Below, one piece after another: positions 6,697 through 16,353 of a stretch of 32,682 nucleotides of DNA. The stretch is taken from the NCBI GenBank assembly GCA_900547725.1, contig URHR01000016.1:1-32682 (forward strand), written 5' to 3'. Made by a program: the position numbers and the translations under genes. This DNA is from an uncultured Eubacteriales bacterium (GTDB taxonomy: Bacteria; Bacillota; Clostridia; Oscillospirales; CAG-272). Under the pieces are notes generated by a model, which saw nothing but the letters and a program-made list of their open reading frames with translations, ran no database searches and was not told where the DNA came from. Numbering within the stretch: position 1 is the first letter of the stretch; every line of letters starts with the position of its first letter.

Positions 6697-9600
6697 ATGG
6701 CAATCGAAAGAACCAAGTTATCCATGGATGGTAATACCGCTGCGGCGCACGTTTCCTATGCGTTCACCGAGGTTGCAGCCATCTACCCGATCACCCCGTC
6801 GTCTCCGATGGCGGAAGTCACTGATACCTGGTCGGCAACCGACAAGAACATTCTCGGCGAGCCGGCAAGAAACATCTTCGGTGAGAAAGTCAAGGTCATG
6901 GAAATGCAGTCCGAAGCAGGCGCTGCGGGCGCTGTCCACGGCTCTCTGGCAGCGGGCGCTCTGACCACCACCTATACCGCTTCGCAGGGACTTCTGCTGA
7001 TGATCCCGAATATGTACAAGATCGCAGGCGAACTGCTGCCCTGCGTCATCCACGTTTCGGCTCGTTGCGTGGCTTCCCATGCGCTGAACATTTTCGGCGA
7101 CCACTCCGACGTTTACGCCTGCCGTCAGACCGGCTTTGCAATGCTTGCCGAGTCCAACCCGCAGGAGATTATGGATCTCGGCGCGGTTGCGCATCTGTCC
7201 ACCATCAAGGGCAGAGTTCCGTTCATCAACTTCTTCGACGGTTTCCGTACCTCGCATGAGATTCAGAAGATCGAGGTCTGGAACTACAAGGATCTGGCGG
7301 ATATGGTCGACATGGACGCGGTTGCCGCGTTCCGTGCGCGTTCCATCAACCCCGAGCATCCCGTTCTGCGCGGCTCGGCTGAAAACGGAGATATTTTCTT
7401 CCAGCACAGAGAGGCGTGCAACCCCTACTATGAGAAGCTGCCGGCAATCGTTGAGGATTATATGAATCAGGTCAACGCAAAGCTCGGCACGGATTACAAG
7501 CTCTTCAACTACTACGGCGCTCCCGACGCAGAGAAGGTCATCGTTGCGATGGGCTCGGTCTGCGACGTTGCCGAGGAAGTCATCGATTACATGATGGCGG
7601 CAGGCGAGAAGGTGGGTCTGGTCAAGGTTCGTCTGTACCGTCCGTTCGTTGCGGAGAAGCTGGCTGAAGTTCTGCCCAAGACCGTGAAGAAGATCGCGGT
7701 GCTTGACAGAACCAAAGAGCCCGGCGCTCTTGGCGACCCGCTTTACCTCGACGTTGTTGCGGCACTTGCCGAAACCGGCGTGAAGGCAACGGTTGTCGGC
7801 GGCAGATACGGTCTCGGTTCCAAGGATACCACCCCTGCGTCCATCTTCGCGGTTTACGCGAACCTCGACGCGAAGAAGCCGAAGAACGGTTTCACCATCG
7901 GCATTGTCGATGACGTGACGGGTCACTCGCTTGAAGAGAAGCCCGCTCCCGATACCGCGCCCGCAGGCACGATTTCCTGCAAGTTCTGGGGTCTGGGCGG
8001 CGACGGAACGGTCGGCGCGAACAAGAACTCCATCAAGATCATCGGCGACCATACCGATAAGTTCATTCAGGCGTACTTCCAGTACGACTCCAAAAAGACG
8101 GGCGGCGTAACCATTTCGCACCTGCGCTTCGGCGATAAGGCGATCAAGTCCCCGTACTACATCACCAAGGCAAACTTCGTTGCCTGCCACGTTCCCGCAT
8201 ACATCCTCAAGGGCTACAAGATCGTTCAGGATGTCAAGCCGGGCGGCATCTTCCTGTTGAACTGCCAGTGGAACCGCGAGGAGCTGGAGCATCACCTGCC
8301 CAACTCGGTCAAGAAGTACATTGCAAAGAACAACATCCAGTTCTATACCGTCAACGCGATCGACAAGGCGCGTGAAATCGGTATGGGCAAGCGTACCAAC
8401 ACCATCCTGCAGTCCGCATTCTTCGCGCTTGCAAACATCATGCCGATCGATAAAGCGGTCGAGTACATGAAGTACATGGCGAAGAAGTCCTACCTCAAGA
8501 AGGGCGAAGCGGTTGTCGAGATGAACTACAAGGCAATCGACGCAGGCGTTGACGCGATTGTGAAGATCGACGTTCCCGCCGCATGGGCTGACCTTGCGGA
8601 CGAAGCGCCCGAAGCGCCTGCAACCGGAACCAGACCCGAGTTGGTTGACTATGTCAACAGCATCGTTCGTCCCGTTTCCGAAATGAGAGGCGACAGCCTG
8701 CCGGTTTCCACCTTCGAGAAGTATGCCGACGGTACGCTCCCGCAGGGCGCGGCGGCTTACGAGAAGAGAGGCGTTGCGGTCGACGTGCCGGTATGGCATC
8801 CCGAAAACTGCATTCAGTGCAATAACTGCGCGTTCGTCTGCCCGCACGCGGCAATCCGCCCGTTTGCGATGACGGAAGAGGAAGCGGCGAATGCACCCGC
8901 GGTGACCAAGTTCACCGCAAAGCCGGTCATCAAGACCAACTACAAGTTTACCATGGCGATCAGCCCGCTGGACTGCATGGGCTGCACGCTCTGCGTTAAG
9001 GCTTGCCCTGTCACCGCAAAGGCGGTCAAGGACAACACGCCCGAAAAGGCGGCTATCACCATGACCTCGCAGGAGAGCCAGCTGGATCAGCAGACGGCAT
9101 TCGACTACGCGGTTGCAAATGTTTCCGAGAAGAAGGAACTGATCTCCGGCACTGTCAAGGGAAGCCAGTTCAAGCAGCCGCTGCTTGAGTTCTCCGGCTC
9201 TTGCGCGGGCTGTGCGGAGACCTCCTATGCGAGAATCGTCACGCAGCTGTTCGGCGAGAGAATGTACATCTCCAATGCAACCGGATGTTCCTCCATCTGG
9301 GGCGGCTCTGCTCCCGCAACGCCTTACACCGTCAATAAAGAGACGGGCAAGGGTCCGGCATGGGCGAACTCCCTGTTCGAGGACAACGCCGAGCACGGTC
9401 TCGGTCTGGCACTGGGTCAGAAGACCATCCGCGCCAAGCTCATCGGCTATGTCAAGGCTCTGCGCGAGAAGGTGACCGACGCGGACAAGCTGGCGGTTAT
9501 TGACGAGTACCTGAACACCGTTGACGACGGCGAGAAGAACACCGAAGCAACCGCGAAGTTGGTTGCGATGCTGGAGGCTTGCGGCTGCGACGACGCGAAG

Positions 9601-10278
9601 AAGATCCTTGCGGAGAAGGATTACCTCTCCAAGAAGTCGGTCTGGATCTTCGGCGGCGACGGCTGGGCTTACGATATCGGTTTCGGCGGTCTGGATCACG
9701 TGTTGGCTTCGGGCGAGGACGTGAACGTGTTCGTCTTTGATACCGAGGTGTACTCCAACACGGGCGGACAGGCTTCCAAGGCTTCTCAGATCGGTCAGGT
9801 TGCACAGTTTGCTGCGGCAGGTAAGGCAATCGGCAAGAAGAACCTTGCGGAAATCGCAATGTCCTACGGCTATGTCTACGTTGCACAGGTTGCAATGGGC
9901 GCGGATATGAACCAGCTGCTCAAGGCGCTGAAGGAGGCGGAAGCTTACCACGGACCGTCCCTGATTATCGGTTACGCACCCTGCGAAATGCACGGTCTGA
10001 AGGGCGGTATGCAGAACTGCCAGTTCGAGATGAAGAAGGCGGTTGACGCAGGCTACTGGCAGATGTTCCGCTACAACCCGACGTTGGAGCACAACAAGCT
10101 GTCCATCGACTCCAAAGAGCCGACCACGGATTACGTGGAATTCATCAAGAGCGAGACGAGATACGCACGTCTGGCGCAGTCGTTCCCGGAGCGGGCGGCT
10201 GACCTGTTCGCAAAGGCGGACGCCAACGCGAAGGCGAAGTATCAGAGACTGCTTAAGATGGGTCATCTGTACGAATAA
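6697..10278 (+). CDS. nifJ: Pyruvate:ferredoxin (flavodoxin) oxidoreductase
   Basis: The single-chain homodimer-type enzyme of 1193 residues, which oxidises pyruvate with CoA to acetyl-CoA and CO2 while reducing ferredoxin, central to anaerobic fermentation. The N-terminal domain carries YPITPSSPMAE. The ferredoxin domain has two 4Fe-4S motifs with cysteines 705, 708, 711, 715 and 760, 763, 766, 770. The C-terminal thiamine diphosphate domain begins at SCAGCAETSY (Cys836, Cys839, proximal cluster) and includes GGDGWAYDIGFGG and DTEVYSNTGGQ. ATG 6697 is chosen over an upstream TTG at 6685 because the latter lies inside the Shine-Dalgarno (CAGGAGG). The gene is monocistronic between its own promoter and terminator and strongly uses G/C-ending codons, consistent with high expression. 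The name por is also used. Confidence 0.97.
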   Translation: MAIERTKLSMDGNTAAAHVSYAFTEVAAIYPITPSSPMAEVTDTWSATDKNILGEPARNIFGEKVKVMEMQSEAGAAGAVHGSLAAGALTTTYTASQGLLLMIPNMYKIAGELLPCVIHVSARCVASHALNIFGDHSDVYACRQTGFAMLAESNPQEIMDLGAVAHLSTIKGRVPFINFFDGFRTSHEIQKIEVWNYKDLADMVDMDAVAAFRARSINPEHPVLRGSAENGDIFFQHREACNPYYEKLPAIVEDYMNQVNAKLGTDYKLFNYYGAPDAEKVIVAMGSVCDVAEEVIDYMMAAGEKVGLVKVRLYRPFVAEKLAEVLPKTVKKIAVLDRTKEPGALGDPLYLDVVAALAETGVKATVVGGRYGLGSKDTTPASIFAVYANLDAKKPKNGFTIGIVDDVTGHSLEEKPAPDTAPAGTISCKFWGLGGDGTVGANKNSIKIIGDHTDKFIQAYFQYDSKKTGGVTISHLRFGDKAIKSPYYITKANFVACHVPAYILKGYKIVQDVKPGGIFLLNCQWNREELEHHLPNSVKKYIAKNNIQFYTVNAIDKAREIGMGKRTNTILQSAFFALANIMPIDKAVEYMKYMAKKSYLKKGEAVVEMNYKAIDAGVDAIVKIDVPAAWADLADEAPEAPATGTRPELVDYVNSIVRPVSEMRGDSLPVSTFEKYADGTLPQGAAAYEKRGVAVDVPVWHPENCIQCNNCAFVCPHAAIRPFAMTEEEAANAPAVTKFTAKPVIKTNYKFTMAISPLDCMGCTLCVKACPVTAKAVKDNTPEKAAITMTSQESQLDQQTAFDYAVANVSEKKELISGTVKGSQFKQPLLEFSGSCAGCAETSYARIVTQLFGERMYISNATGCSSIWGGSAPATPYTVNKETGKGPAWANSLFEDNAEHGLGLALGQKTIRAKLIGYVKALREKVTDADKLAVIDEYLNTVDDGEKNTEATAKLVAMLEACGCDDAKKILAEKDYLSKKSVWIFGGDGWAYDIGFGGLDHVLASGEDVNVFVFDTEVYSNTGGQASKASQIGQVAQFAAAGKAIGKKNLAEIAMSYGYVYVAQVAMGADMNQLLKALKEAEAYHGPSLIIGYAPCEMHGLKGGMQNCQFEMKKAVDAGYWQMFRYNPTLEHNKLSIDSKEPTTDYVEFIKSETRYARLAQSFPERAADLFAKADANAKAKYQRLLKMGHLYE

Positions 10279-10290
10279 TCAAATCGCGAA

Positions 10291-10319
10291 AGCCCCCTCC
10301 CGAGGGAGGGGGCTTTTTT
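10291..10319 (+). terminator. Intrinsic terminator of the pyruvate oxidoreductase gene
   Basis: A 10-bp G/C-rich stem (AGCCCCCTCC 10291-10300 with GGAGGGGGCT 10305-10314, loop CGAG) runs straight into a run of six T, 13 bases after the stop codon. Confidence 0.92.
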
Positions 10320-10381
10320 ACGTTTTCGGAAATCACGTGCGAGGATTCCTGTTTTTGTAATATACAACCCTTTTCTTACAA

Positions 10382-10410
10382 TTGACGAACGCTCTGAAAA
10401 TTGGTATAAT
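10382..10410 (+). promoter_or_regulatory. Sigma-A promoter of the secreted/carbohydrate locus
   Basis: TTGACG (10382-10387), 17 bp, TATAAT (10405-10410). It lies 140 bp before the first lipoprotein ATG, giving a leader of about 130 bases. No other equally good promoter was seen before 20324 on this strand, so the genes from 10550 to 20324 may form one transcript, although internal promoters cannot be excluded. Confidence 0.75.
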
Positions 10411-10549
10411 AGCACTAAAGAGCGTGATTTTACGATGAAGATAGGTCAAACCGACCAAAAAGCAAACCGCCTGTGCCACGATGGAAACCGATGTGTGCAA
10501 ACGGTTGGCGGATGGAATTTGTAATATTTCACGGAAAGGGGAGAAATGT

Positions 10550-12367
10550 ATGAAAAAACAAAGCCTTCTTTGTGTCCTTCTCTGTATTTTTCTGCTTCTG
10601 CCGCTGTTCTCCTGCGGGCTCGGCGGCGGAACGGGGAATCCCGACACCGGGCAGAAACCTGCAACGCGAACCGAGTCGAACGACACGAAACCGATTGAGC
10701 CGAAACCGACCGAGCCGGAGCAGACAACGGGCGCAACCGAAGCGCCGAAACCGCCTGTCGGGATGCTGACGCTCTTTGGCGACGCGGTCACCTGCCGCAT
10801 TCTGAACTGCTACAGCACGGTCAGCGCGAAGGACACGGTTCTGGACTTCATGGCGGACGTTACCGAGAAAACGGGGTGCACGCTCGGGTATTCCTCGGCA
10901 AGCGCGGACGCGTCGATGCCCGAAATCGTAGTGGGGACTGCAGAGGCAAGACCCGAAAGCGTTGCGGTCTACAACGGACTGCGGTGGAGCGGACGGGACA
11001 TCCGGATTGTCGGAAATAAAATTTATGTCAACACGCGGTCGGAGATGTATCTGGCATCCATGCTGAATCTGCTTCTCTCCGCGATGACGAAAACCGAAAA
11101 AGGATGGGAGATTGCTATGAATTTTACCTACGCAAAGGATGCGGGAACGTTGGACGCGGATCTGCCGATGCCTGAAACGTCCGGAACGGACGCGGGCGTG
11201 ATGCAGAGCGACGACGGCAACCGCTATGTCGCAACCTACAAAAACGTGACCGAGGCGGAATATACCGCCTATGTTGCAAAGCTGATTGCCGCAGGTTTTC
11301 AGGCTTACGACGAAAGCACGGTGAACGGCAACCGCTTCGGAACTTATACCAAGGGGAATACGCAGGTCAATCTTTGCCTGTACCCCGCGAGAGCGACCTT
11401 CAAGGTTCTCTATGGAAAGCGCGGCGCACTTCCGAGCCTGACCAAGCCCGAGACCGAACAGCTGGTCCAGCCGAGCATCACACAGCTTGCGCGGAAGGCG
11501 GTGGACGAAAGCTCGCCGAACGGCGCGCCGGGAATGGGGTATGTGATTCAGCTCTCGGACGGCAGATACATTCTGGTTGACGGCGGTCCCGTAGACCTGA
11601 AGAACGAGGACCCGCAGGCGCTTCTGGACTATCTGGTGGCAAACAAGCCCGCTTCGCACGAGAAGCCGATCATTGCCGCGTGGATCATTTCCCATGCGCA
11701 CGGCGACCACCTCGCGCTTCCCACGCGCTTTTTGAGGGATTTCCACGATCAGGTGGTTGTGGAAATGTCGATTACGAATTTCCCGTACTTCAAGGGGTTC
11801 ACGATGCAGCACGACAACGCGACGGCTCTGGCGGGCGCGGTGTCGGCTTATCAGGCATTGATCCGCGCCTACTACCCGAAGGCGGGGCAGGTTGTTGCAC
11901 ACACGGGTCAGCGCTTCTGGATCGGGGACGCGTATCTGGAAATCTTCTACACGCAGGATGACGGATACCCGACCATTCCGGGCACGGCGAACGAAACCAG
12001 TCTGGTGTTCCGCGTGACGCTGGGCGGCAAGACCTGTATGTTCCTTGGCGACCTTGATTCCTGCGCGTTCATGCGCGACGTCTGGGGCACGGTGGTCAAG
12101 AGCGACATTCTTCAGCTTGCGCACCACGGCTACAACGGCGGCGATCTGGAGCTTTATAAGAACATCGATCCCGAAATCTGCTTCTGGGCGGGGGACGAAT
12201 GGCGCTTCCTCCACGACAAACGCTGTCTCGGCACGCAGGGCGGCTATGAGTTCAACAAATGGATTCGTGACGACAGCGTGCGCGTGCGCCGTCACCTACA
12301 CAATTCGGTTACCGCGATCATTCATCTCGATGGTGACAATACCACGGTTGAAACGATCGGGCAATAA
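10550..12367 (+). CDS. Lipoprotein with a C-terminal metallo-beta-lactamase-fold hydrolase domain
   Basis: A 605-residue predicted lipoprotein. The signal peptide ends in lipobox LFSC (Cys22), followed by a low-complexity Thr/Pro/Glu linker (about 30-70). An N-terminal region of unknown type (about 75-200) precedes a metallo-beta-lactamase domain with the metal motif HAHGDH (His382, His384, Asp386, His387), a later FLGDLDS and LAHHGYNGG (His525-His526). This resembles the ComEC/Rec2-type MBL subgroup, here displayed outside the cell; the substrate is unknown. ATG 10550 follows GGGGAG and begins the signal peptide; an in-frame ATG at 10481 would prefix 23 non-signal residues. It heads the locus, 24 bp before the solute-binding protein gene. 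Confidence 0.8.
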   Translation: MKKQSLLCVLLCIFLLLPLFSCGLGGGTGNPDTGQKPATRTESNDTKPIEPKPTEPEQTTGATEAPKPPVGMLTLFGDAVTCRILNCYSTVSAKDTVLDFMADVTEKTGCTLGYSSASADASMPEIVVGTAEARPESVAVYNGLRWSGRDIRIVGNKIYVNTRSEMYLASMLNLLLSAMTKTEKGWEIAMNFTYAKDAGTLDADLPMPETSGTDAGVMQSDDGNRYVATYKNVTEAEYTAYVAKLIAAGFQAYDESTVNGNRFGTYTKGNTQVNLCLYPARATFKVLYGKRGALPSLTKPETEQLVQPSITQLARKAVDESSPNGAPGMGYVIQLSDGRYILVDGGPVDLKNEDPQALLDYLVANKPASHEKPIIAAWIISHAHGDHLALPTRFLRDFHDQVVVEMSITNFPYFKGFTMQHDNATALAGAVSAYQALIRAYYPKAGQVVAHTGQRFWIGDAYLEIFYTQDDGYPTIPGTANETSLVFRVTLGGKTCMFLGDLDSCAFMRDVWGTVVKSDILQLAHHGYNGGDLELYKNIDPEICFWAGDEWRFLHDKRCLGTQGGYEFNKWIRDDSVRVRRHLHNSVTAIIHLDGDNTTVETIGQ

Positions 12368-12391
12368 AAACGGAAAGAGAGGAAAGAAAAC

Positions 12392-13912
12392 ATGAAAAAA
12401 GGACTTCGCTTTACGGTTCTTGTCATGGCGTTGCTGATGCTGCTCGTTGCGGTTGCCTCCTGCAAAAAGGAGACTCCGAAGCACTCGGACGGCACAGACA
12501 ACAGTGGCGAACCGACCCACTCCGTAACAGAACCCACCACAGATGTCGATGAACCCGAAGAGACCGACGAGAACGGCTACGTCATCGACAACATCCCCAC
12601 CGTGGACTACAAGGGAAAGACGCTGAACGTGCTTTGGTGGAAGGAAAGCGCGGACGTTGCCGTGCCGCTGGATGTCACCAACACCAAGGACGAGGTACTG
12701 AAAAAGACCTACTATCAGATGATAGAGTTGGAAACACGGCTCAATGTCAACCTGAACATCAGCCGCGTAAACGGAAGCTTTCAGAATAAGGCAGCCTTTT
12801 TGGAGGCGGCGCGTAAGGCAGGGGAGAACAGCATGGATCTGATCTGCTCCTTCTCGCTCTGGCCTTCGATTCTGGCAACCGAGAACCTGCTCGTTGATGT
12901 CAAGACCCTGAGCTACCCGAACCTCGATAAACCGTGGTGGCCTGCTTCCACCGAGGAATGGTCGCAGTACGGCAAACTGTTCTTTGTTTCGAGCAACTCG
13001 TCGCTGACGGCGCTGAGGTCGATGGAGGTCATGTTCTGCAACAGCACGCTGTTCACCGACCGCCAACTGGAAGATCCCGTGGAACTTGCACTGGCGGGGA
13101 ACTGGACGGTTGACAAAATGCTGGAACTTGTGGAGGCGTTCAACAACGACCTTGACGAGAACGACCCGAACCATATTTACGGCTTGACGATTGACGACCA
13201 CTCCCGCGCGGACGCGCTGTACTACGGCGCAGGCTTCCTCACCACCCGGAACAACAGCGAGGGCGTTGCGGAACTGGCGTATACCTCCGCGAGCGACAAA
13301 CAGATGATTTCCGATTTCATCGACAAGCTGATTCCGATTTTCGGCACGACTGCAACGGGGATTGCAAAGGATAAGCGCGACTGGATGAAGGAGCACAAAA
13401 CCGCGCTGATGGTCGCCTCGCTCGGCAACGTGACCGAACTGAACGACACCGACTACGCGCCGATGCCTTCGCCGAAGCTGAACAGCTCGCAACAGGATTA
13501 CAGGATCATTCAGAACAACGGCTACGATGTGTGGTGCGTTCCGACGAGCGCCGCAGATCCCGAAATTTCGGGTATTGTAATCGAGGCGATTGCGTCCGCC
13601 GACTATCGCGGAATCGCGCCGTTCTACTTTGACAAGTACATGAGATTGCGCTACTCCTCGGACAGCAAGAGTTCGGCAATGTTCCAACTGGTTCGTTCCT
13701 CGGTAATCTACAACTTCGGCAGAGTTGCGGGACTGATGGACGGGGGCACTTCCTTTGAGGCGGGACTTTTCTTCCGCCCGTGCTTCTGGAACTACACCGC
13801 AAACGTAAAGATTGGGGAGAACAACTTCCTGACGATTATCGAAGGCAACGATACAAACTGTAAGGCAAGCCTGCTCAAGGTTCTGCAGGGCTACCGCAAC
13901 AGCGCAAACTGA
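12392..13912 (+). CDS. Extracellular solute-binding lipoprotein (ABC transporter family 1 type)
   Basis: A 506-residue lipoprotein: basic N-terminus, hydrophobic stretch, lipobox VASC (Cys24), an acidic Thr/Asp/Glu linker (about 27-65), then a periplasmic-binding-protein type fold starting at GKTLNVLWW (about 72-80). The family captures sugars or oligosaccharides for ABC importers. Typical segments are the SMDLICSFSLWPS region and NGYDVWCVPTSA. No permease or ATPase gene for it is found in this window, so it is an orphan or serves as a binding/sensing protein. GAGAGGAAAG precedes the ATG. The ligand cannot be told from sequence; the context (GH127, AraC) suggests a carbohydrate. Confidence 0.8.
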   Translation: MKKGLRFTVLVMALLMLLVAVASCKKETPKHSDGTDNSGEPTHSVTEPTTDVDEPEETDENGYVIDNIPTVDYKGKTLNVLWWKESADVAVPLDVTNTKDEVLKKTYYQMIELETRLNVNLNISRVNGSFQNKAAFLEAARKAGENSMDLICSFSLWPSILATENLLVDVKTLSYPNLDKPWWPASTEEWSQYGKLFFVSSNSSLTALRSMEVMFCNSTLFTDRQLEDPVELALAGNWTVDKMLELVEAFNNDLDENDPNHIYGLTIDDHSRADALYYGAGFLTTRNNSEGVAELAYTSASDKQMISDFIDKLIPIFGTTATGIAKDKRDWMKEHKTALMVASLGNVTELNDTDYAPMPSPKLNSSQQDYRIIQNNGYDVWCVPTSAADPEISGIVIEAIASADYRGIAPFYFDKYMRLRYSSDSKSSAMFQLVRSSVIYNFGRVAGLMDGGTSFEAGLFFRPCFWNYTANVKIGENNFLTIIEGNDTNCKASLLKVLQGYRNSAN

Positions 13913-13916
13913 GCGA

Positions 13917-13954
13917 CCCCGATCCGAACGGAATTCTCTCGGGGAAAACCCCGA
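13917..13954 (+). promoter_or_regulatory. Mutually exclusive short stems between two operon genes (possible attenuator)
   Basis: CCCCGA (13917-13922), TCGGGG (13939-13944) and CCCCGA (13949-13954) occur in order. The middle strand can pair with either outer one, and the right-hand pairing has an AAAA loop followed a few bases later by AATAATTTT. This could be a weak attenuator or just an mRNA stem. The stems are only 6 bp, so confidence is low. Confidence 0.3.
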
Positions 13955-13987
13955 CGGAAATAATTTTAAGAAAGGAATCAAATCGCA

Positions 13988-16333
13988 ATGAAAACACGCA
14001 GAATTCTATCGTTATGTCTTGCAATGTTCCTGTGCCTTTCCCTGATTCCCGCAGTTTCGCTTGTCTCCTATGCAGAACAGGCACCAACCACCCTTCCCAC
14101 CACGCTGCCCGACGGCAGCTCCGTCGACGGCTCGAAACTGTGGGTGGACTGGAGCGACGCGGGCGTGGATAACACAAAGTATGCGCAAGTAACCGAGGAC
14201 GGGTACTATAAAGCGTTGGAAAAGGATAAGCTATCGTGGACGAAAAAGGGTGTCAACACGGCAAACTGGCGCGGCGCAAGCGGAATTATGTTTTATGTTG
14301 ACGCGAGCGAAGCGCAGGGCGTTGATTTTCTGTTCTCTTTCCTGATGGAAGGAACACGCGGAAATAGCGCAACAGGAAGCGGTTGCGCGCAATTCACGAC
14401 TTCGCCGACCAAGTGGCGTTCCGACGCGAACGGCGGCAAGAAGGATATGGCAAACGGCAGAACAGGTCACGCGTATAGCCTGCAGGCGGACGGCACATGG
14501 AAGGATATGAGCGTGAGTTTCGGAAGCTATTACCTTGGGAACAATGCCAAGACCTCCGGTTGGTACTATCTCCCGTTGACCAGTTTCTGGTTTTACGGAG
14601 GAAGTGCGAACGATTATGCCGCCGCGAATGATCCTGCAATGGGCATGAATTTTGTGGAGTTTACTTCCCGTTTTGAAAATCAGAAGATTTGGAAAATCGC
14701 TCCCAAGTCCAATTACACCGGTCTGAAGTTCGGCGATATCTACTTCGTTTACACCAACCCCGAAGCCGCTCCTGCGGGCGCAATCGCTCCGCTGTTCGGG
14801 ACGATGGCGCAGAACAGCAAAGAGGGGAGCGCCGCCGGAACGATTGAAAACAATACCCTGACCGTAAACGCAATGCCGAACAGCACAACCGTTTCCAACA
14901 ACAGAATCTGGCTCAAGGGCATGAGCAATGCGGATCAGGCAACCGCAAGCGGCATTCGGTTTCATGTGGACACCACCGCTTTGGGGGATGCACGGCTTCA
15001 GATGCGCCTGCGCCTGATGTACGCAAATACCGCTTCTACCATCGGGAAGAATCAGGATCGCGAAAGCGGCATCTTTGCAACCGGCGGAATGGGTTATGCT
15101 GCTCCTGCCGGAGGTTGGTGTCAGTATGTCTGCCGTGCGGATAACAGCGTTGCCTACTACTATGATGCGGACGGAAACCCCGTTGCGCTCCATGTTGCTT
15201 CCGATGTTTCAACCGCACCCGAATCCGACCTTTTCGACGCACTTCCTGCCGGCTATAAGGGAGATATTTACATCCCGATGGATAGCTTCTGGCTGAGCGC
15301 GGGAAGTTACAATGCAAACGGAGGTATGGCGCTGTTCCTTCCTTACAGTGAAGCGGGCGGTGTTTATCCGTTCAGCTTACTTGCCGTCTGCCACGCCGTT
15401 TCGGGCGAAACAACCGACAACACGGTTGTCTACAGCAATTTTGAACTGGTCTATCCCGAAACCTACATCAGCGACGCAAGCGTGATCCTGAAGAACAACC
15501 TTGACGTCAACTTCTTTGCAACCCTCGGCAATGCGACCGACGCGAAGATGACCTTTGCCGTCGGAACAAAGATCGAGACCGTGGATGGCACGGTGCTTGC
15601 GGACGGCAGAACCAAATTTGTCTGCTCCGGCATCCTTCCGCAGAAGGTGAACGATGAAATCACTGCAACCCTCACCGCAAAGGTGAACGGCACGGCAGTC
15701 TCGCAGACTATGACCTACAGCGTTCGCGAATACTGCGAAAACCTGTTGGCGAAAGAGGACACCTCCGAAACCGTCAAAAAGCTGTTGGTTGACCTGCTCT
15801 ACTATGCAGAAGCCGCGCAGAATTACGCGAATTACAAGATCGATGACCTTGCCACAAAGAACCTGACCGACGCGCAGAAGGCGCTCCGTTCCGCCGACAC
15901 CACGGGTGCTATCACCGCGACCACGGGTCTGGACGGCACTGCAGATGGGCAGTACAAGTGGGTTTCCGCCGCGCTCCGTCTGGAGAACACCGTGGCGATC
16001 CGCATCAGGTTTGCCGCGCCGAGCCTTGCGGGGCTGACGGTTAAGGTAACCCTGAACGGCAGAACCGTGACCTACACTGCAGATAACATTACCGACGAGG
16101 GCGAGGGCTACTACTCGATTCTCTTCAATAACATCGGCGCAGGCGAATACGGCGACGCGGTAACGGCAATCATGGAGAAGGACGGCGCGCAGATTGCCGA
16201 GACTCTGACCTACAGTGTGGCGGCGTACATCCGCGAGGCTGTGAACAAAGAATCGACCACCGAAAAAACGCTTGCGTTGGTTCGCGCGCTCTGGAGCTAC
16301 GGCGAATCCGCAAAGGCTGTTTCGGCTTCTTAA
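13988..16333 (+). CDS. Large secreted protein with two pairs of duplicated modules
   Basis: A 781-residue secreted protein; the signal peptide probably ends after SYA (residue 29). No lipobox, LPxTG or membrane anchor is seen. Two N-terminal beta-rich modules (about 60-255 and 295-490) share ASGIMFYVD (about 97) with ASGIRFHVD (about 320), YYLPLTSFWFYGGS with IYIPMDSFWLSAGS, and end in FGDIYFVY and NFELVY, suggesting carbohydrate-binding jelly rolls. Two C-terminal modules (about 493-645 and 646-781) share a beta part ending in TYSVREYCE or TYSVAAYIRE and a helical part with LLYYAEAAQ or LWSYGESAK. I recall such C-terminal modules from other clostridial surface proteins, but know no function. 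No catalytic motif is recognised. AAAGGA precedes ATG 13988. Confidence 0.75.
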   Translation: MKTRRILSLCLAMFLCLSLIPAVSLVSYAEQAPTTLPTTLPDGSSVDGSKLWVDWSDAGVDNTKYAQVTEDGYYKALEKDKLSWTKKGVNTANWRGASGIMFYVDASEAQGVDFLFSFLMEGTRGNSATGSGCAQFTTSPTKWRSDANGGKKDMANGRTGHAYSLQADGTWKDMSVSFGSYYLGNNAKTSGWYYLPLTSFWFYGGSANDYAAANDPAMGMNFVEFTSRFENQKIWKIAPKSNYTGLKFGDIYFVYTNPEAAPAGAIAPLFGTMAQNSKEGSAAGTIENNTLTVNAMPNSTTVSNNRIWLKGMSNADQATASGIRFHVDTTALGDARLQMRLRLMYANTASTIGKNQDRESGIFATGGMGYAAPAGGWCQYVCRADNSVAYYYDADGNPVALHVASDVSTAPESDLFDALPAGYKGDIYIPMDSFWLSAGSYNANGGMALFLPYSEAGGVYPFSLLAVCHAVSGETTDNTVVYSNFELVYPETYISDASVILKNNLDVNFFATLGNATDAKMTFAVGTKIETVDGTVLADGRTKFVCSGILPQKVNDEITATLTAKVNGTAVSQTMTYSVREYCENLLAKEDTSETVKKLLVDLLYYAEAAQNYANYKIDDLATKNLTDAQKALRSADTTGAITATTGLDGTADGQYKWVSAALRLENTVAIRIRFAAPSLAGLTVKVTLNGRTVTYTADNITDEGEGYYSILFNNIGAGEYGDAVTAIMEKDGAQIAETLTYSVAAYIREAVNKESTTEKTLALVRALWSYGESAKAVSAS

Positions 16334-16353
16334 CCGTAAAGGAGGATCGCAAT

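Noticed and set aside
6718..10266. A 1182-residue open frame antisense to the pyruvate oxidoreductase gene
   Set aside because: It is the codon-bias shadow of a strongly expressed G/C-ending gene; no motif or ribosome binding site supports it.
10529..13981. Long minus-strand frames across the MBL lipoprotein and binding-protein genes
   Set aside because: Arg/His/Val-rich shadow frames opposite well-supported lipoprotein genes.
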